64,000 nt of DNA from Dechloromonas denitrificans (GCF_020510665.1 NZ_CP075187.1:1756501-1820500), one strand, 5' to 3'; positions 44,636-53,650 are shown, counted from the first letter of the stretch. Program-made: numbers and translations. The notes: generated by a model from the letters alone, not told the origin.

Positions 44636-45253
44636 TCAATCCAGCGTTGCGATGTACTCGGCCACAGCATGCGTTTCAAGTTCCGAGAGTTTGGATGCAA
44701 TGGTGTGCATCACCGCATTGTCGTTGGTGCGTTCCCGCTTGTTGAACTGTTTCAACTGGTCTTCGATGTAACGCGGATGTTGTCCAGCCAGACGCGGCAA
44801 CAGCGGCGTACCGTAACCCTTGGCACCATGGCAACTGGCACAGGAAGGAAGACCGGAAAACTGGTTGCCGCGGGTAAAGATGAATTTTCCGACAGCAAGC
44901 AATTCGGCATCCTTGCCTTGCCGGGGCTTGGCTGTCTTGGCTTCAAAAAAAGTACCGAGTGACTTCATTTCCTCCGGCGTCAGTTCATCAGCCTGCGGCT
45001 TCATCGTGTCGCTCTTGCGCTTGCCGGACTTGAAGTCGCCCAATTGCTTCGCAATGTACTCGGAATGCTGCCCGGCAAGTCTCGGGAAAACAGCACTGGC
45101 TGATTCACCTTCTAGTCCGTGACATAGAAAACAACGCCCGGAAACGATCTCCGCCGCCCTTGCCTGATCCGCCTTTGCATCAGCAAAAACTGGTGCATTC
45201 AGTGCAGTGAGCAAGACACCTGCACACAAGAGAAGAGTTTTTTTATTTCCCAC
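44636..45253 (-). CDS. Dihaem cytochrome c4
   Basis: A 205-residue periplasmic protein with a signal peptide (about residues 1 to 24) and two similar cytochrome c domains. Their haem motifs are CFLCH and CASCH, and each is followed by the PRLAGQH segment typical of cytochrome c4. Family members pass electrons to terminal oxidases. It is separated from fccB by the IS but is convergent with it. It could accept electrons from SoxXA, SoxCD or FccAB. This is inference from location. Confidence 0.92.
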   Translation of the reverse strand: MGNKKTLLLCAGVLLTALNAPVFADAKADQARAAEIVSGRCFLCHGLEGESASAVFPRLAGQHSEYIAKQLGDFKSGKRKSDTMKPQADELTPEEMKSLGTFFEAKTAKPRQGKDAELLAVGKFIFTRGNQFSGLPSCASCHGAKGYGTPLLPRLAGQHPRYIEDQLKQFNKRERTNDNAVMHTIASKLSELETHAVAEYIATLD

Positions 45254-45271
45254 GAAGCCACCCCATTGATT

Positions 45272-45298
45272 AAATATTAGTTGTTTATTATTAAATAA
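45272..45298. promoter_or_regulatory. AT-rich operator candidate between cytochrome c4 and the SoxH-like gene
   Basis: The 159-base divergent gap holds AAATATTAGTTGTT, which shares AATATTAGT-GTT with the fccA/regulator gap at 41223..41238. It is followed by the inverted repeat TTATTAT-TAA-ATAATAA. This would suit a shared ArsR-type regulator. The similarity is short. Confidence 0.35.
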
Positions 45299-45412
45299 TA
45301 ATTCGCTTACACTTAGCTTTCAATCGAATACGGAAGAAGCTTCCGTTACCAGCAAAAATACCATTCAGACAATCAAGTACGAATTTTACGCTGCGATTGC
45401 CAGGAGACCTTG

Positions 45413-46423
45413 ATGAACCGCCGTCGTTTTCTTCAAAGTACAGCCGCTTTTTCAACCCTCTCAGCGATTGAATTCATGCCTTGGCAAACAATCGGTGCAT
45501 TTGCCAGGGAGGTTGATGATTTTGTCCGTGGGCCGGTCGTGAAAGACCATCCGCTCCTGCAAGTCTCGAAACATGTCTGGATGATCCACTCACCCGATGG
45601 TTTTCCCACCCCGGAAAACCAGGGAATGATGTGCAACATCACTTTTGTGAACACCGCAAAAGGTTTGATCGTTGTGGATTCAGGCGCCTCGGTGCAAATC
45701 GGAGAGATGGCCATCAGGCAAGCTCGACGGGCTTTCAAAAAGCCTGTCGTGGCAATCATTAACACCCATTACCACGGCGATCATTGGCTCGGCAATCACG
45801 CTTACGTTGAAACTTATGGTGAAAGCCTGCCGATCTACGCCCATCCAGGAACAATCAAGGCGGTACAAGGGGTTCAAGGCAACATGTGGCGAACCTTGAT
45901 GGAGCAATGGACTAACCAGGCCACCCTGGGCACACGCGTAGTGCCACCAACTCATCCCCTGGAACATGGCAGCGAATTGAAATATGGTGACGTGACGCTG
46001 CGCATGCATCACTTCGGAACCGTGCACACGCCCTATGACCTGTGCGTCGAGGTGCTGGAAGACAAACTGGTACTGGTGGGCGACGTCGCCATGGACCGGC
46101 GAATTGCCAACATGGACGATGGCTCTTATCTCGGTACGCTGAAAGCCTACGAAGGACTGGAAAAGACAGGTGCCAATCTCTGGCTCCCTGGACATGGAAA
46201 AGCCAGCGCCCAGGTTCTCCAATGGAATCGCGAACTATTCGAGGGAATTTATCGTCCGTGCGAGCAAGCCATCAAGGATGGCCTGGGACTTGAAGAGGCC
46301 AAGAAACTGGTTCTCAGAGATTCGCGTGTTGCCAGCCGCTCGCTCGACACCAAAGGTTTTGACAGCAACATCGGAAAATATGTGAGCCTGGCCTACCTTG
46401 AAGCAGAAGCTGCCGGATTTTGA
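45413..46423 (+). CDS. soxH: SoxH-like periplasmic MBL-fold metallohydrolase
   Basis: A 336-residue protein with a Tat-type signal (NRRRFLQSTAAFSTLS). The metallo-beta-lactamase motifs are NTHYHGDHWLGN, VHTPYD, VGDVAMD and LPGHGK. SoxH proteins of other sox clusters share this plan but have no proven reaction. Quinoprotein-associated zinc hydrolases are an alternative. The ATG at 45413 has AGGAG seven bases upstream; a TTG one codon earlier is unlikely. It heads a three-gene run with a small cytochrome c and a thioredoxin-like protein. Confidence 0.75.
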   Translation: MNRRRFLQSTAAFSTLSAIEFMPWQTIGAFAREVDDFVRGPVVKDHPLLQVSKHVWMIHSPDGFPTPENQGMMCNITFVNTAKGLIVVDSGASVQIGEMAIRQARRAFKKPVVAIINTHYHGDHWLGNHAYVETYGESLPIYAHPGTIKAVQGVQGNMWRTLMEQWTNQATLGTRVVPPTHPLEHGSELKYGDVTLRMHHFGTVHTPYDLCVEVLEDKLVLVGDVAMDRRIANMDDGSYLGTLKAYEGLEKTGANLWLPGHGKASAQVLQWNRELFEGIYRPCEQAIKDGLGLEEAKKLVLRDSRVASRSLDTKGFDSNIGKYVSLAYLEAEAAGF

Positions 46424-46456
46424 CCCTTCCCTTATTCACCCTCAAAGAGAAAACGC

Positions 46457-46756
46457 ATGCGATTGATTACCTTGCTGATCGCCTTGATGACCACCTTCGG
46501 CGCACAAGCTGAAACCCCGCAACTACAAGCCGCCAGACTGCTTCATGATAAATCCTGTACCAGTTGCCACATCCGCATGTATGGTCAGGATGGCAGCAAG
46601 ATGTACACCCGTGACGGTCGTCTGCTGTCCAATAAACTGGAGATACAGCAACGGGTTGCTTCATGCAACGCCACGGTCAACGCCGGCTGGTTCCCGGAAG
46701 AGGAAGAAAGTGTCGCAGACTGGTTAAACAAACACTACTACCGGTTCGACAACTGA
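46457..46756 (+). CDS. Small monohaem cytochrome c
   Basis: A 99-residue protein with a signal peptide (about residues 1 to 18) and a single haem motif, CTSCH at residues 34 to 38. Another Cys lies in RVASCNATVNAG. No clear Met ligand pattern is seen, though SKMYTRDG provides a candidate. It lies between the SoxH-like gene and the thioredoxin-like gene, two bases before the latter, so the three are one operon. Electron transfer partner unknown. Confidence 0.82.
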   Translation: MRLITLLIALMTTFGAQAETPQLQAARLLHDKSCTSCHIRMYGQDGSKMYTRDGRLLSNKLEIQQRVASCNATVNAGWFPEEEESVADWLNKHYYRFDN

Positions 46757-46757
46757 A

Positions 46758-47285
46758 ATGCAGCAAAAGCCCCGCAAGCCTCGGCACTCCCTGATCTGTT
46801 TTCTGTTGTTCTATTGCCTGACAGCCGGCTTTTGCTCGGCGTTTGCGCAAGTAACTCAAATCGACAAAGCACATGATCTGCAAAGTGAATCTCGCCTTGC
46901 CTATCAAAAAAAGGGGCCGCTCATCATTCTGTTCAGTCGCCAGGACTGCAAGTTTTGCGAGATTGTCAGGCGAGATCACTTGAAACCACTGTTGCAGGAT
47001 CCTCGCTATAAAAACCGGATTGTCATCCGGCAAATAGACCAGGACAGTGGGATGCCGCTGACTGATTTCAACGGTCGATCATCCACTCACGCCACATTTG
47101 TCCGCCAGGAAAAAATAGGGTTTGTCCCGGTGGTGGCTTTTTATGGTCCCGGTGGCGAGCCGCTTGCTACACCGATCGTCGGATTGCGTTTGCCCGATTT
47201 TTATCAAGGCTATCTTGAAGATGCGATCGACAAATCAGCAGAGATGCTTGGTGCCATCGGTCGGGATCTTTCCCGAAGCCGCTGA
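46758..47285 (+). CDS. soxW: SoxW-like periplasmic thioredoxin-fold protein
   Basis: A 175-residue protein with a signal peptide or anchor at residues 10 to 31 and a thioredoxin fold. The redox pair lies in SRQDCKFCEIV, and the cis-proline in GFVPVVAFYGPGG. In sox systems SoxW, fed by a CcdA-like SoxV, keeps SoxY reducible. No SoxV gene is seen in the window. The symbol is by motif and context, and a general TlpA-like or DsbE-like role is possible. Confidence 0.65.
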   Translation: MQQKPRKPRHSLICFLLFYCLTAGFCSAFAQVTQIDKAHDLQSESRLAYQKKGPLIILFSRQDCKFCEIVRRDHLKPLLQDPRYKNRIVIRQIDQDSGMPLTDFNGRSSTHATFVRQEKIGFVPVVAFYGPGGEPLATPIVGLRLPDFYQGYLEDAIDKSAEMLGAIGRDLSRSR

Positions 47286-47297
47286 ACAATAGCGCTT

Positions 47298-48149
47298 TTA
47301 CCCTCCAAAAGCCCGAACAAGCTTCATCGTCTTCCTCAGCTCATCGTAGTCGCTGTCATTGCTCGGTAAAAAACCATTGCGATCGATGTATTCCAAGGCA
47401 GCCCCTTTCATCGAAAAAAGCGTAGACCGCAATGCCTTGACAACCTCGCGATCCAACTCCCCCCGTGCAACCCAGGCCTGGGTTGGCGATGGAAAGCGGG
47501 CGAGTTCACGCAGCCCCTTGTCGACCGCATACTTTTGAAAGGTTCGTTCATTGGTTGCACCAGCATCGAACGCACCCGCCGCAACGGCAAAAACCACCTT
47601 GTCGTGACGCCCCAAATAATCATAGGAAGCCAGATCGCGAATGGTCAGCCCCGCCTTGACCAGTTCGGCCTGAGGCAAATATCGCCCAGTTGTTGATGTT
47701 GGGTCGCCGAAAGCGAATTTTTTGCCTCGCAAATCGGCAATCGAATGAATGTTGGAAGTATTCGAAACAACGATGACACCAGAAAACGCCTTGTCTCCGC
47801 CATGGCCTTCGCATGCCAACAAGATCAGTTTGGGCGCTTTCTGTTTTGCCAGGACGTAATTGACCGGCCCCAGGCGGGAAAAGTCGACCTCGCCCAGATG
47901 CAGGGCCTGAATTGCCTCATCGTACGTTGGGTAAATCCGTACTTCGACCTTGGCAGTCACGCCCCTCTCACGCAAACCACGCTCGACCTCTTTCTGGAAC
48001 GGCTCCATTTTGCGCAGTTCCTCCGACGGACGCTCCGTAGCGTAGCTGGCAAAACGCAGCACAAGTTCTGCTGCAGTTGCAGGCACTGCTGTCAGGCAAA
48101 AGAGCAAGGCCAGGACTGCATCAATTCGCCGGAAAGCCTGGGTAATCAT
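47298..48149 (-). CDS. PhnD-type periplasmic substrate-binding protein
   Basis: A 283-residue protein with a signal peptide (about residues 1 to 27). It has the fold of phosphonate/phosphite-binding proteins: RIYPTYDEAIQALHLGEVDF, GPVNYVLAK, GKKFAFGDPTSTTGRYLP and FDAGATNERTF. No ABC permease or ATPase is near, so it may feed a distant transporter or act as a sensor. The ligand might be an oxyanion such as a sulfur compound given the location, which is speculation. The ATG at 48149 overlaps the stop of the unknown upstream gene (ATGA). Confidence 0.8.
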   Translation of the reverse strand: MITQAFRRIDAVLALLFCLTAVPATAAELVLRFASYATERPSEELRKMEPFQKEVERGLRERGVTAKVEVRIYPTYDEAIQALHLGEVDFSRLGPVNYVLAKQKAPKLILLACEGHGGDKAFSGVIVVSNTSNIHSIADLRGKKFAFGDPTSTTGRYLPQAELVKAGLTIRDLASYDYLGRHDKVVFAVAAGAFDAGATNERTFQKYAVDKGLRELARFPSPTQAWVARGELDREVVKALRSTLFSMKGAALEYIDRNGFLPSNDSDYDELRKTMKLVRAFGG

Positions 48150-49006
48150 GCTTCGACCAACATGATGGGCCGTGATGAAACCGGATCGTCGTAGAAAAAT
48201 ATTGGCGGCACCGCTTGGAAAATGCCGGACTGTTGTAGCGCGAGATAAAGTGCAGAAGCCTGCTTGAGAAGCTTGTAATCCCAATCGCCCTGCATTGTTT
48301 TTTCGACCTTGAAGGATAGTTCCGACTCCAGTAACTTGCTGCTGTTGTGTTGCCAGCGATTAACCAACATCCAGGAGGTCAGATCCACACCGCCCCACGC
48401 AGTACGCATGTCATCAAAGACAAATTCATCCCAATGGGAAACTTCCTCAAGTTTGGTTTGGGGCGAGGCTATCTGAGCAAGTGCTGGAAAATAATCGGCA
48501 AAGAACCCCACTTTTTTGACGTTCGTCTGGCGTCCTTTAAGAAACAGCGAGCCGGATGCACAGTATTTCAGGTTGCTGAAATGCAGATCCTGCTCAAGCT
48601 TGAATTTTGTCGCATGTTTTTTGTATTGGGCAGCCGTCGCAAGGTGCGGAAAGCAGACGGAATGCTTGGGCTTGTCGAATAACAGCTCAGGGACGAATTG
48701 ATGTTGCTTGCACTTGAGCTTGGTCAGTTGATCCGTCGCTTCAATGGCCAGCGTCAGGTTCTGCTGTTTAAATACTTTCCCTGGCGTATCGAAACGGATA
48801 CCCTCGCGCAGCCAGGACGCTTCGTTGAAAGCCAGGGTGGTTTCCCCTCCCCTTGCCAAGCGAAGTACACACTCGGCAATCACTTGAGTCACCCGCATGA
48901 ATATTTCGCGATCCGTCACACCGGGAACACCCTCTGTCCCAGACCACAGAACCTTCAATTGAAATTCTTTACTTTCCTGCAAAGCAAGCTTGTCGGCCAT
49001 GAGCAA
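48146..49006 (-). CDS. Protein of unknown function paired with the PhnD-type binding protein
   Basis: A 286-residue protein without a signal peptide or membrane segment, which I do not recognise. It has several Trp-Asp motifs (SHWDEFVFDDMRTAWGG) and a Cys-x-Lys/Phe stretch near residues 98 to 120. It overlaps the binding-protein gene by four bases, so the two are translationally coupled. A start two codons later is also possible. It stands alone otherwise, with a 200-base gap upstream. No function is assigned. Confidence 0.7.
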   Translation of the reverse strand: MLMADKLALQESKEFQLKVLWSGTEGVPGVTDREIFMRVTQVIAECVLRLARGGETTLAFNEASWLREGIRFDTPGKVFKQQNLTLAIEATDQLTKLKCKQHQFVPELLFDKPKHSVCFPHLATAAQYKKHATKFKLEQDLHFSNLKYCASGSLFLKGRQTNVKKVGFFADYFPALAQIASPQTKLEEVSHWDEFVFDDMRTAWGGVDLTSWMLVNRWQHNSSKLLESELSFKVEKTMQGDWDYKLLKQASALYLALQQSGIFQAVPPIFFYDDPVSSRPIMLVEA

Positions 49007-49207
49007 CTCGATTTGATAAATGCATAAGTGCTTCCACGTTAGACAAACAGGCTGGCATGGTCAAGATCGATTTATGAAATCGTCAAATGAAAGACACCAT
49101 CGCTTGAACATCGACAGCACCGACTTGGTGGTTGATCGCATGCCTGCACTTTTACGCTTGATTGTGAACGGCAACCCCTTGGAAGCCAGTCAAACGCGGC
49201 CCCTTGC

Positions 49208-49480
49208 ATGAAAGCTGCCAAGCCCTGGTTTCTCTACTTGATCGAATGTGTCGATGGCAGTATCTACACAGGAATTACCGTTGATATTGCCGCACGGTAC
49301 GCCGCCCATGCACAGGGAAAAGGGGCTCGCTATACACGCGCGCACCCGCCGCTCAGACTACTCGGCTACGAAGCACACCCGGACCGCTCATCTGCATCGA
49401 AAGCGGAATACCGGACCAAGAAACTCTCGGCGACAGAGAAGCGCAAATACGCAGATCGACTAACGTCGCCAGCCGATTGA
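49208..49480 (+). CDS. GIY-YIG domain protein (UPF0213)
   Basis: A 90-residue single-domain protein of the GIY-YIG nuclease superfamily. The motif appears as FLYLIECVDGSIYTGIT, followed by the conserved Arg in DIAARYAAHAQGKGARYTR and a Glu in KAEYRTKKLS. Such short proteins are widespread and of uncertain role, possibly in DNA repair. The preceding 200 bases hold only a weak frame without a ribosome site. I see no clear gene there. Confidence 0.9.
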   Translation: MKAAKPWFLYLIECVDGSIYTGITVDIAARYAAHAQGKGARYTRAHPPLRLLGYEAHPDRSSASKAEYRTKKLSATEKRKYADRLTSPAD

Positions 49481-49524
49481 TTTTCCCGTCTACGGGAAGT
49501 TGACCGCAGCAAAGCCTGTGCGGC

Positions 49525-49983
49525 TCAGTTCAGATCCTCATCCTTGACGGTCGGCAAGCGAAGCACCGGAATTCCCTCGTCACGCAAAGCTTCGCACTCA
49601 TCCTCGGTGGCCTGACCGCGAATCGCACGTTCGGGAGCTTCGTTGTAATGAATTTTTCGCGCCTCTTCAGCAAAAGCCGTCCCAACATTCTCGCTCTCGG
49701 CGGCCATGGCTTGAACAAGTTGTTGATACAAGGCCATGGCCTGCGCACCGGCAGGCATCATCGCGGAGCTTGGCACGCTCTTGGGCGAAGAAACAGGCGC
49801 TTCGACCGGCGCGGAACGATGCGTCGCTATTGCAACAGCCGATGGCAGGCGGCGCACATCGTGGCTATCGCAACAAGGACAGGTCACCAGCCGGCGATTT
49901 TGTTGCGAAACAAAATCATCGGCACTTTGAAACCAACCCTCAAAACGATGGTCGTTGGAACAGCTCAAATCGTAAATAATCAT
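49525..49983 (-). CDS. DUF1178 family protein
   Basis: A 152-residue protein typical of DUF1178. It starts IIYDLSCSNDHRFEGWF with a Cys and His, followed by CPCCDSHDVRRLPSA, together suggesting a zinc ribbon. An Ala/Pro linker comes next and the conserved C-terminus includes EARKIHYNEAPERAIRGQAT. No function is known. It stands alone, downstream of dgt on the same strand, with a hairpin between. Confidence 0.9.
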   Translation of the reverse strand: MIIYDLSCSNDHRFEGWFQSADDFVSQQNRRLVTCPCCDSHDVRRLPSAVAIATHRSAPVEAPVSSPKSVPSSAMMPAGAQAMALYQQLVQAMAAESENVGTAFAEEARKIHYNEAPERAIRGQATEDECEALRDEGIPVLRLPTVKDEDLN

Positions 49984-50041
49984 GTGGTCGGCACTTAAAT
50001 CGGGAGTTCAGGCGCTCTCCGGGGCAAGCATCATGCACCGC

Positions 50042-50068
50042 AAAGGCCCCCGCTTTCAGGCGGGGGGC
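50042..50068 (-). terminator. GC-rich hairpin after dgt, possible terminator
   Basis: An inverted repeat (GCCCCCGC and GCGGGGGGC around a six-base loop) lies 28 bases after dgt. The T-run on the minus strand is only three bases, so it is a weak candidate. Confidence 0.3.
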
Positions 50069-50095
50069 GCGATCATAGCACTCATGCCCCGGGAT

Positions 50096-51439
50096 TCAGC
50101 TGGGCAGCGCAAAGCCCTTCAATTTCCGGTACATGTCGACCGCGTACGAGTCGGTCATGCCGGCCACAAAATCGGCAACTTGCAGCAGACGGACATACGG
50201 GTCCGCATCCGGCTCGCCACCGTGCCCCAGGAACTGGGCTGGCAGTAGTTTGAGAAGCATTCGTTCGCGCGTGGTAAATCGGGCATGCCCGGCCTTCGCT
50301 TCGACCGCATTGCTGAACAAGCCAAGCAAGGCACCCAGCACTTCAAAACCGGCCGTTTCAATTTCCAGCGCAGGTCGCGCGGTATAAATGGTTTCCTTGG
50401 CCAGTTTCAGCACAGCCTGAAGCGGAATGGCGATCGGGGATTGCTCAAGCAATTCATCATCAAACCGACCATTCAGGATGGCTTCCTCATTTTCAAGGAA
50501 CACAGCGGCCGCACTATCGAGCAAGCGACCAATCGCCTTGGCACGCAAATACTCGAGTCTTTCTTTCGGGTCATGCAAGCGATCCATCCGGCCACCACTG
50601 ACCGAGTCACCCGCCAGATCGGCCAGCAGGCACTCGGCATCGCGATACGGCACGAAGCCAAGCTTGGCTGCGTCCTCAAGATCGACAATCAGGTAACAGG
50701 TATCGTCGGCCACCTCGACAAGGAAAGCCAAGGGATGGCGCCGCCAGGCTTGCCCTGGAATTCGTTCAACCAGCCCCGTCGACCGCGCAACACCTTCGAA
50801 AGCCGCCGCATCCTGTTGGAAAAAGCCGAATTTCTTGCTGCTTTTCCCATCCAGCGATGTTTCAAGATGTGATGGCCGTGGATATTTGGTAAATGTCGCC
50901 AGAACAGCACTCGTTAACTGCAACCCCGGGTTCGCCGGGTTCTGAAGACGGGTAACGATCCGGAAACCCTGCGCATTACCTTCATAAAGCTCGAAATCAG
51001 CGCGCTGGGCAGGCGTAAAAGGATGGCGTTCGAGCAACCCGGAGGTTCGAAACCACTCGCGGATGGCGTCTTCGCCCGCGTGGCCAAAAGGCGGATTACC
51101 AATGTCGTGCGCCAGACAAGCGGCAGCAACAATCGCTCCGAAGTCGCCTGATTCGACATGCTGCAGGCCATGCCGGGCGATGATCTCGCGCCCAACCACG
51201 GCCCCCAGCGAACGCCCGACACAACTGGCTTCAAGGCTGTGCGTCAGCCGGGTCCGGACATAATCGCTCTTGGACAGCGGAAAAACCTGCGTCTTGTCCT
51301 TCATGCGCCGGAAGGCCGAAGTAAAGACGATGCGGTCATAATCCTGCTGAAACGGGGTACGCTCAGGCGTTCCAGGCGCTTTTCCGGCCCCTGGACGATC
51401 AGCAGACAAAAGTTTTTCCCAGATTTTTCTTTGGCTCAT
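50096..51439 (-). CDS. dgt: Deoxyguanosinetriphosphate triphosphohydrolase-like protein
   Basis: A 447-residue HD-domain enzyme that removes triphosphate from dNTPs. Metal ligands are in RLTHSLEASCVGR and AHDIGNPPFGHAGEDA, with a further Asp in EVADDTCYLIVDLEDA. Length and the start RPGAGKAPGTPERTPFQQDYDRI fit the dNTP triphosphohydrolase type. It follows the thioesterase gene after 21 bases on the same strand. Confidence 0.92.
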   Translation of the reverse strand: MSQRKIWEKLLSADRPGAGKAPGTPERTPFQQDYDRIVFTSAFRRMKDKTQVFPLSKSDYVRTRLTHSLEASCVGRSLGAVVGREIIARHGLQHVESGDFGAIVAAACLAHDIGNPPFGHAGEDAIREWFRTSGLLERHPFTPAQRADFELYEGNAQGFRIVTRLQNPANPGLQLTSAVLATFTKYPRPSHLETSLDGKSSKKFGFFQQDAAAFEGVARSTGLVERIPGQAWRRHPLAFLVEVADDTCYLIVDLEDAAKLGFVPYRDAECLLADLAGDSVSGGRMDRLHDPKERLEYLRAKAIGRLLDSAAAVFLENEEAILNGRFDDELLEQSPIAIPLQAVLKLAKETIYTARPALEIETAGFEVLGALLGLFSNAVEAKAGHARFTTRERMLLKLLPAQFLGHGGEPDADPYVRLLQVADFVAGMTDSYAVDMYRKLKGFALPS

Positions 51440-51460
51440 GAGCGCCAGTTTACCTGAGCT

Positions 51461-51871
51461 TCAGGCGGCTTCGATCACCGCTCTGACATGATCCGGAATC
51501 GGCGCCGATTTGCCGGTTTGCGTATCCATCCAGACGACCTTGGCGGCCCCTTCGGCATATAGGGTTTCATTGCCTTCGAGTCGCATCTCGACATAAGTCT
51601 GGACGCTGGATCGCCCCGGTACGCCAACAAAGGTACGAACCTCGACCATGCCCGGATAATTCAGCGGCACAAGGAAGGTACAGCTGGCATTGATAATGAC
51701 TGGCCCCAACCCACCTGGACGTACTTCGACCTTCAAATCTTCCAGCCATTCGACCCGGGCTTGCTCCATGTAGCGAAAATAGACCGTGTTGTTAACGTGC
51801 CCGTAAGCATCCATGTCGCCCCAGCGAATTGGCATCTTCGTGATGTGAATAAGTTTCTTGCTGTGTTCCAT
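51461..51871 (-). CDS. Acyl-CoA thioesterase (hotdog fold)
   Basis: A 136-residue hotdog-fold thioesterase of the 4-hydroxybenzoyl-CoA type. The active-site segment is WGDMDAYGHVNNTVYFRYME, whose first Asp is the catalytic position. It probably hydrolyses an acyl-CoA in the cytoplasm; the acyl group is unknown. It is divergent from the ETF dehydrogenase gene, and dgt follows it. Confidence 0.88.
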   Translation of the reverse strand: MEHSKKLIHITKMPIRWGDMDAYGHVNNTVYFRYMEQARVEWLEDLKVEVRPGGLGPVIINASCTFLVPLNYPGMVEVRTFVGVPGRSSVQTYVEMRLEGNETLYAEGAAKVVWMDTQTGKSAPIPDHVRAVIEAA

Positions 51872-51960
51872 AGCCTTGATAATTCGAAGGGGTTGATCTA
51901 AGTTATTCCATACTGTACCGTATTGTTTACAACGTCACAATATAAAACCAAGGAGACATC

Positions 51961-53607
51961 ATGGAACGCGAAGCCATGGAATTTGACGCCGTCGTCGTTG
52001 GCGGCGGCCCGGCCGGGCTGGCCTCGGCCATTCGACTCAAACAGCTTGCCGCCGAAAAAGGACAGGAAATTTCGGTCTGCCTGATCGAGAAAGGCGCAGA
52101 AATTGGCGCCCACATTCTCTCCGGCGCTGTCATGGATCCCCGGGCACTGACCGAACTATTTCCCAACTGGAAAGAAGATGGTGCGCCCCTCAATGCCCCC
52201 GTCAGCGAAGACCGTTTCTTCATTCTTTCAGAAACAGGCTCAACCAAGGTTCCGAACAGTCTATTGCCCAAATGTTTCCACAACGAAGGCAATTACGTCA
52301 TTTCACTGGGCAACGTCTGTCGGTGGCTAGGCGAGCAGGCAGAAGCACTGGGTGTCGAAATCTATCCGGGGTTTGCCGGTTCGGAAGTCCTGTTCAACGA
52401 TGATGGCTCGGTCAAGGGCGTGGCGACAGGCGACATGGGCCGTTTGCACGATGGCTCCGAAGGCCCCAATTTTCAGATGGGTATGGAGCTCCACGGCAAA
52501 TACACTTTTTTTGCCGAAGGCTGCCGTGGCCACCTGGGTAAACAACTCGAAGAAAAATTCAATCTGCGCGATGGTGTAGATCCACAAACCTACGGTATCG
52601 GTCTCAAGGAACTCTGGGAAATCAAGCCCGAGCAACACCAGCTCGGCCTGGTCGTCCATAGCGGAGGCTGGCCGATGCAGCCAGACACCTACGGCGGCGG
52701 CTTTCTTTATCACCTTGAAGGCAACCAGGTTGCCGTGGGCTTTGTCGTCGGGCTGGGCTACAGCAATCCGCATCTTTCACCCTACGAAGAATTCCAGCGC
52801 TTCAAGACACACCCGGAGATTCGCAAGTTTCTTGAGGGAGGCAAACGCGTCGCCTATGGCGCACGGGCGCTCACCGCCGGTGGCATCCAGTCTCTGCCCA
52901 AACTGGCCTTCCCGGGCGGCGTCCTGGTCGGCGATGACGCAGGCTTCCTCAATGCAGCGCGCATCAAGGGCTCACACTGTGCCATCAAGTCCGGCATGCT
53001 CGCAGCCGAAGCCTGCTTCGAAGCGCTGAGCACCGAGCGGCAACATGATGAACTGGCTACCTATCCAAACGCATTCAAAAACAGCTGGCTGCACGAAGAA
53101 TTGCATCAAGCCCGCAACTTCAAGCCATGGATGAGCAAGGGCCTGAAATTGGGTTCAATCATGTTCGGCATCGACCAGTTGATTTTCGGCGGCAAGGCAC
53201 CATGGACGCTGCGCAACGCGACACCTGATCACGCCAAGCTCAAGCCAGCTTCTGAATGCGAGCCGATCAGCTATCCGAAGCCGGATGGCGTATTGACCTT
53301 CGACCGTCTGTCCTCGGTTTTCCTGTCGAGCACGAATCACGAGGAAGACCAGCCCTGCCACTTGCAGCTCAAGGATGCCAGTGTGCCGATCAGCGTCAAC
53401 CTGGCGCGCTATGACGCCCCGGAACAGCGTTTCTGCCCGGCGGGCGTTTATGAAATCCTGCGTGACGAGTCGGGTAACAATGCACGATTGCAGATCAATG
53501 CCCAAAACTGCGTGCATTGCAAAACCTGCGACATCAAGGATCCGACACAAAATATTAACTGGGTGGTGCCACAAGGTGGCGAAGGACCAACCTATCCGAA
53601 CATGTGA
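51961..53607 (+). CDS. Electron transfer flavoprotein-ubiquinone oxidoreductase
   Basis: A 548-residue membrane-associated flavoprotein that passes electrons from ETF to ubiquinone. The FAD fold begins FDAVVVGGGPAGLASAIRL. The conserved HILSGAVMDPRAL and GDDAGFLNAARIKGSH follow. The C-terminal 4Fe-4S motif reads CPAGVYE, then CVHCKTCDIKDP. All parts are intact. An AAGGAG site precedes the ATG. It links acyl-CoA oxidation to the quinone pool. Confidence 0.96.
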   Translation: MEREAMEFDAVVVGGGPAGLASAIRLKQLAAEKGQEISVCLIEKGAEIGAHILSGAVMDPRALTELFPNWKEDGAPLNAPVSEDRFFILSETGSTKVPNSLLPKCFHNEGNYVISLGNVCRWLGEQAEALGVEIYPGFAGSEVLFNDDGSVKGVATGDMGRLHDGSEGPNFQMGMELHGKYTFFAEGCRGHLGKQLEEKFNLRDGVDPQTYGIGLKELWEIKPEQHQLGLVVHSGGWPMQPDTYGGGFLYHLEGNQVAVGFVVGLGYSNPHLSPYEEFQRFKTHPEIRKFLEGGKRVAYGARALTAGGIQSLPKLAFPGGVLVGDDAGFLNAARIKGSHCAIKSGMLAAEACFEALSTERQHDELATYPNAFKNSWLHEELHQARNFKPWMSKGLKLGSIMFGIDQLIFGGKAPWTLRNATPDHAKLKPASECEPISYPKPDGVLTFDRLSSVFLSSTNHEEDQPCHLQLKDASVPISVNLARYDAPEQRFCPAGVYEILRDESGNNARLQINAQNCVHCKTCDIKDPTQNINWVVPQGGEGPTYPNM

Positions 53608-53650
53608 TGCTTTATAATCCTGAGGCTAAACCCCTTAGGGAGAACAATAT

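Noticed and set aside
45410..45412. TTG as start of the SoxH-like gene
   Set aside because: The ATG one codon later has better spacing to AGGAG.
49020..49211. A 63-codon frame upstream of the GIY-YIG gene
   Set aside because: No ribosome site before its start codons and no recognisable motif; the 200-base gap is treated as non-coding.
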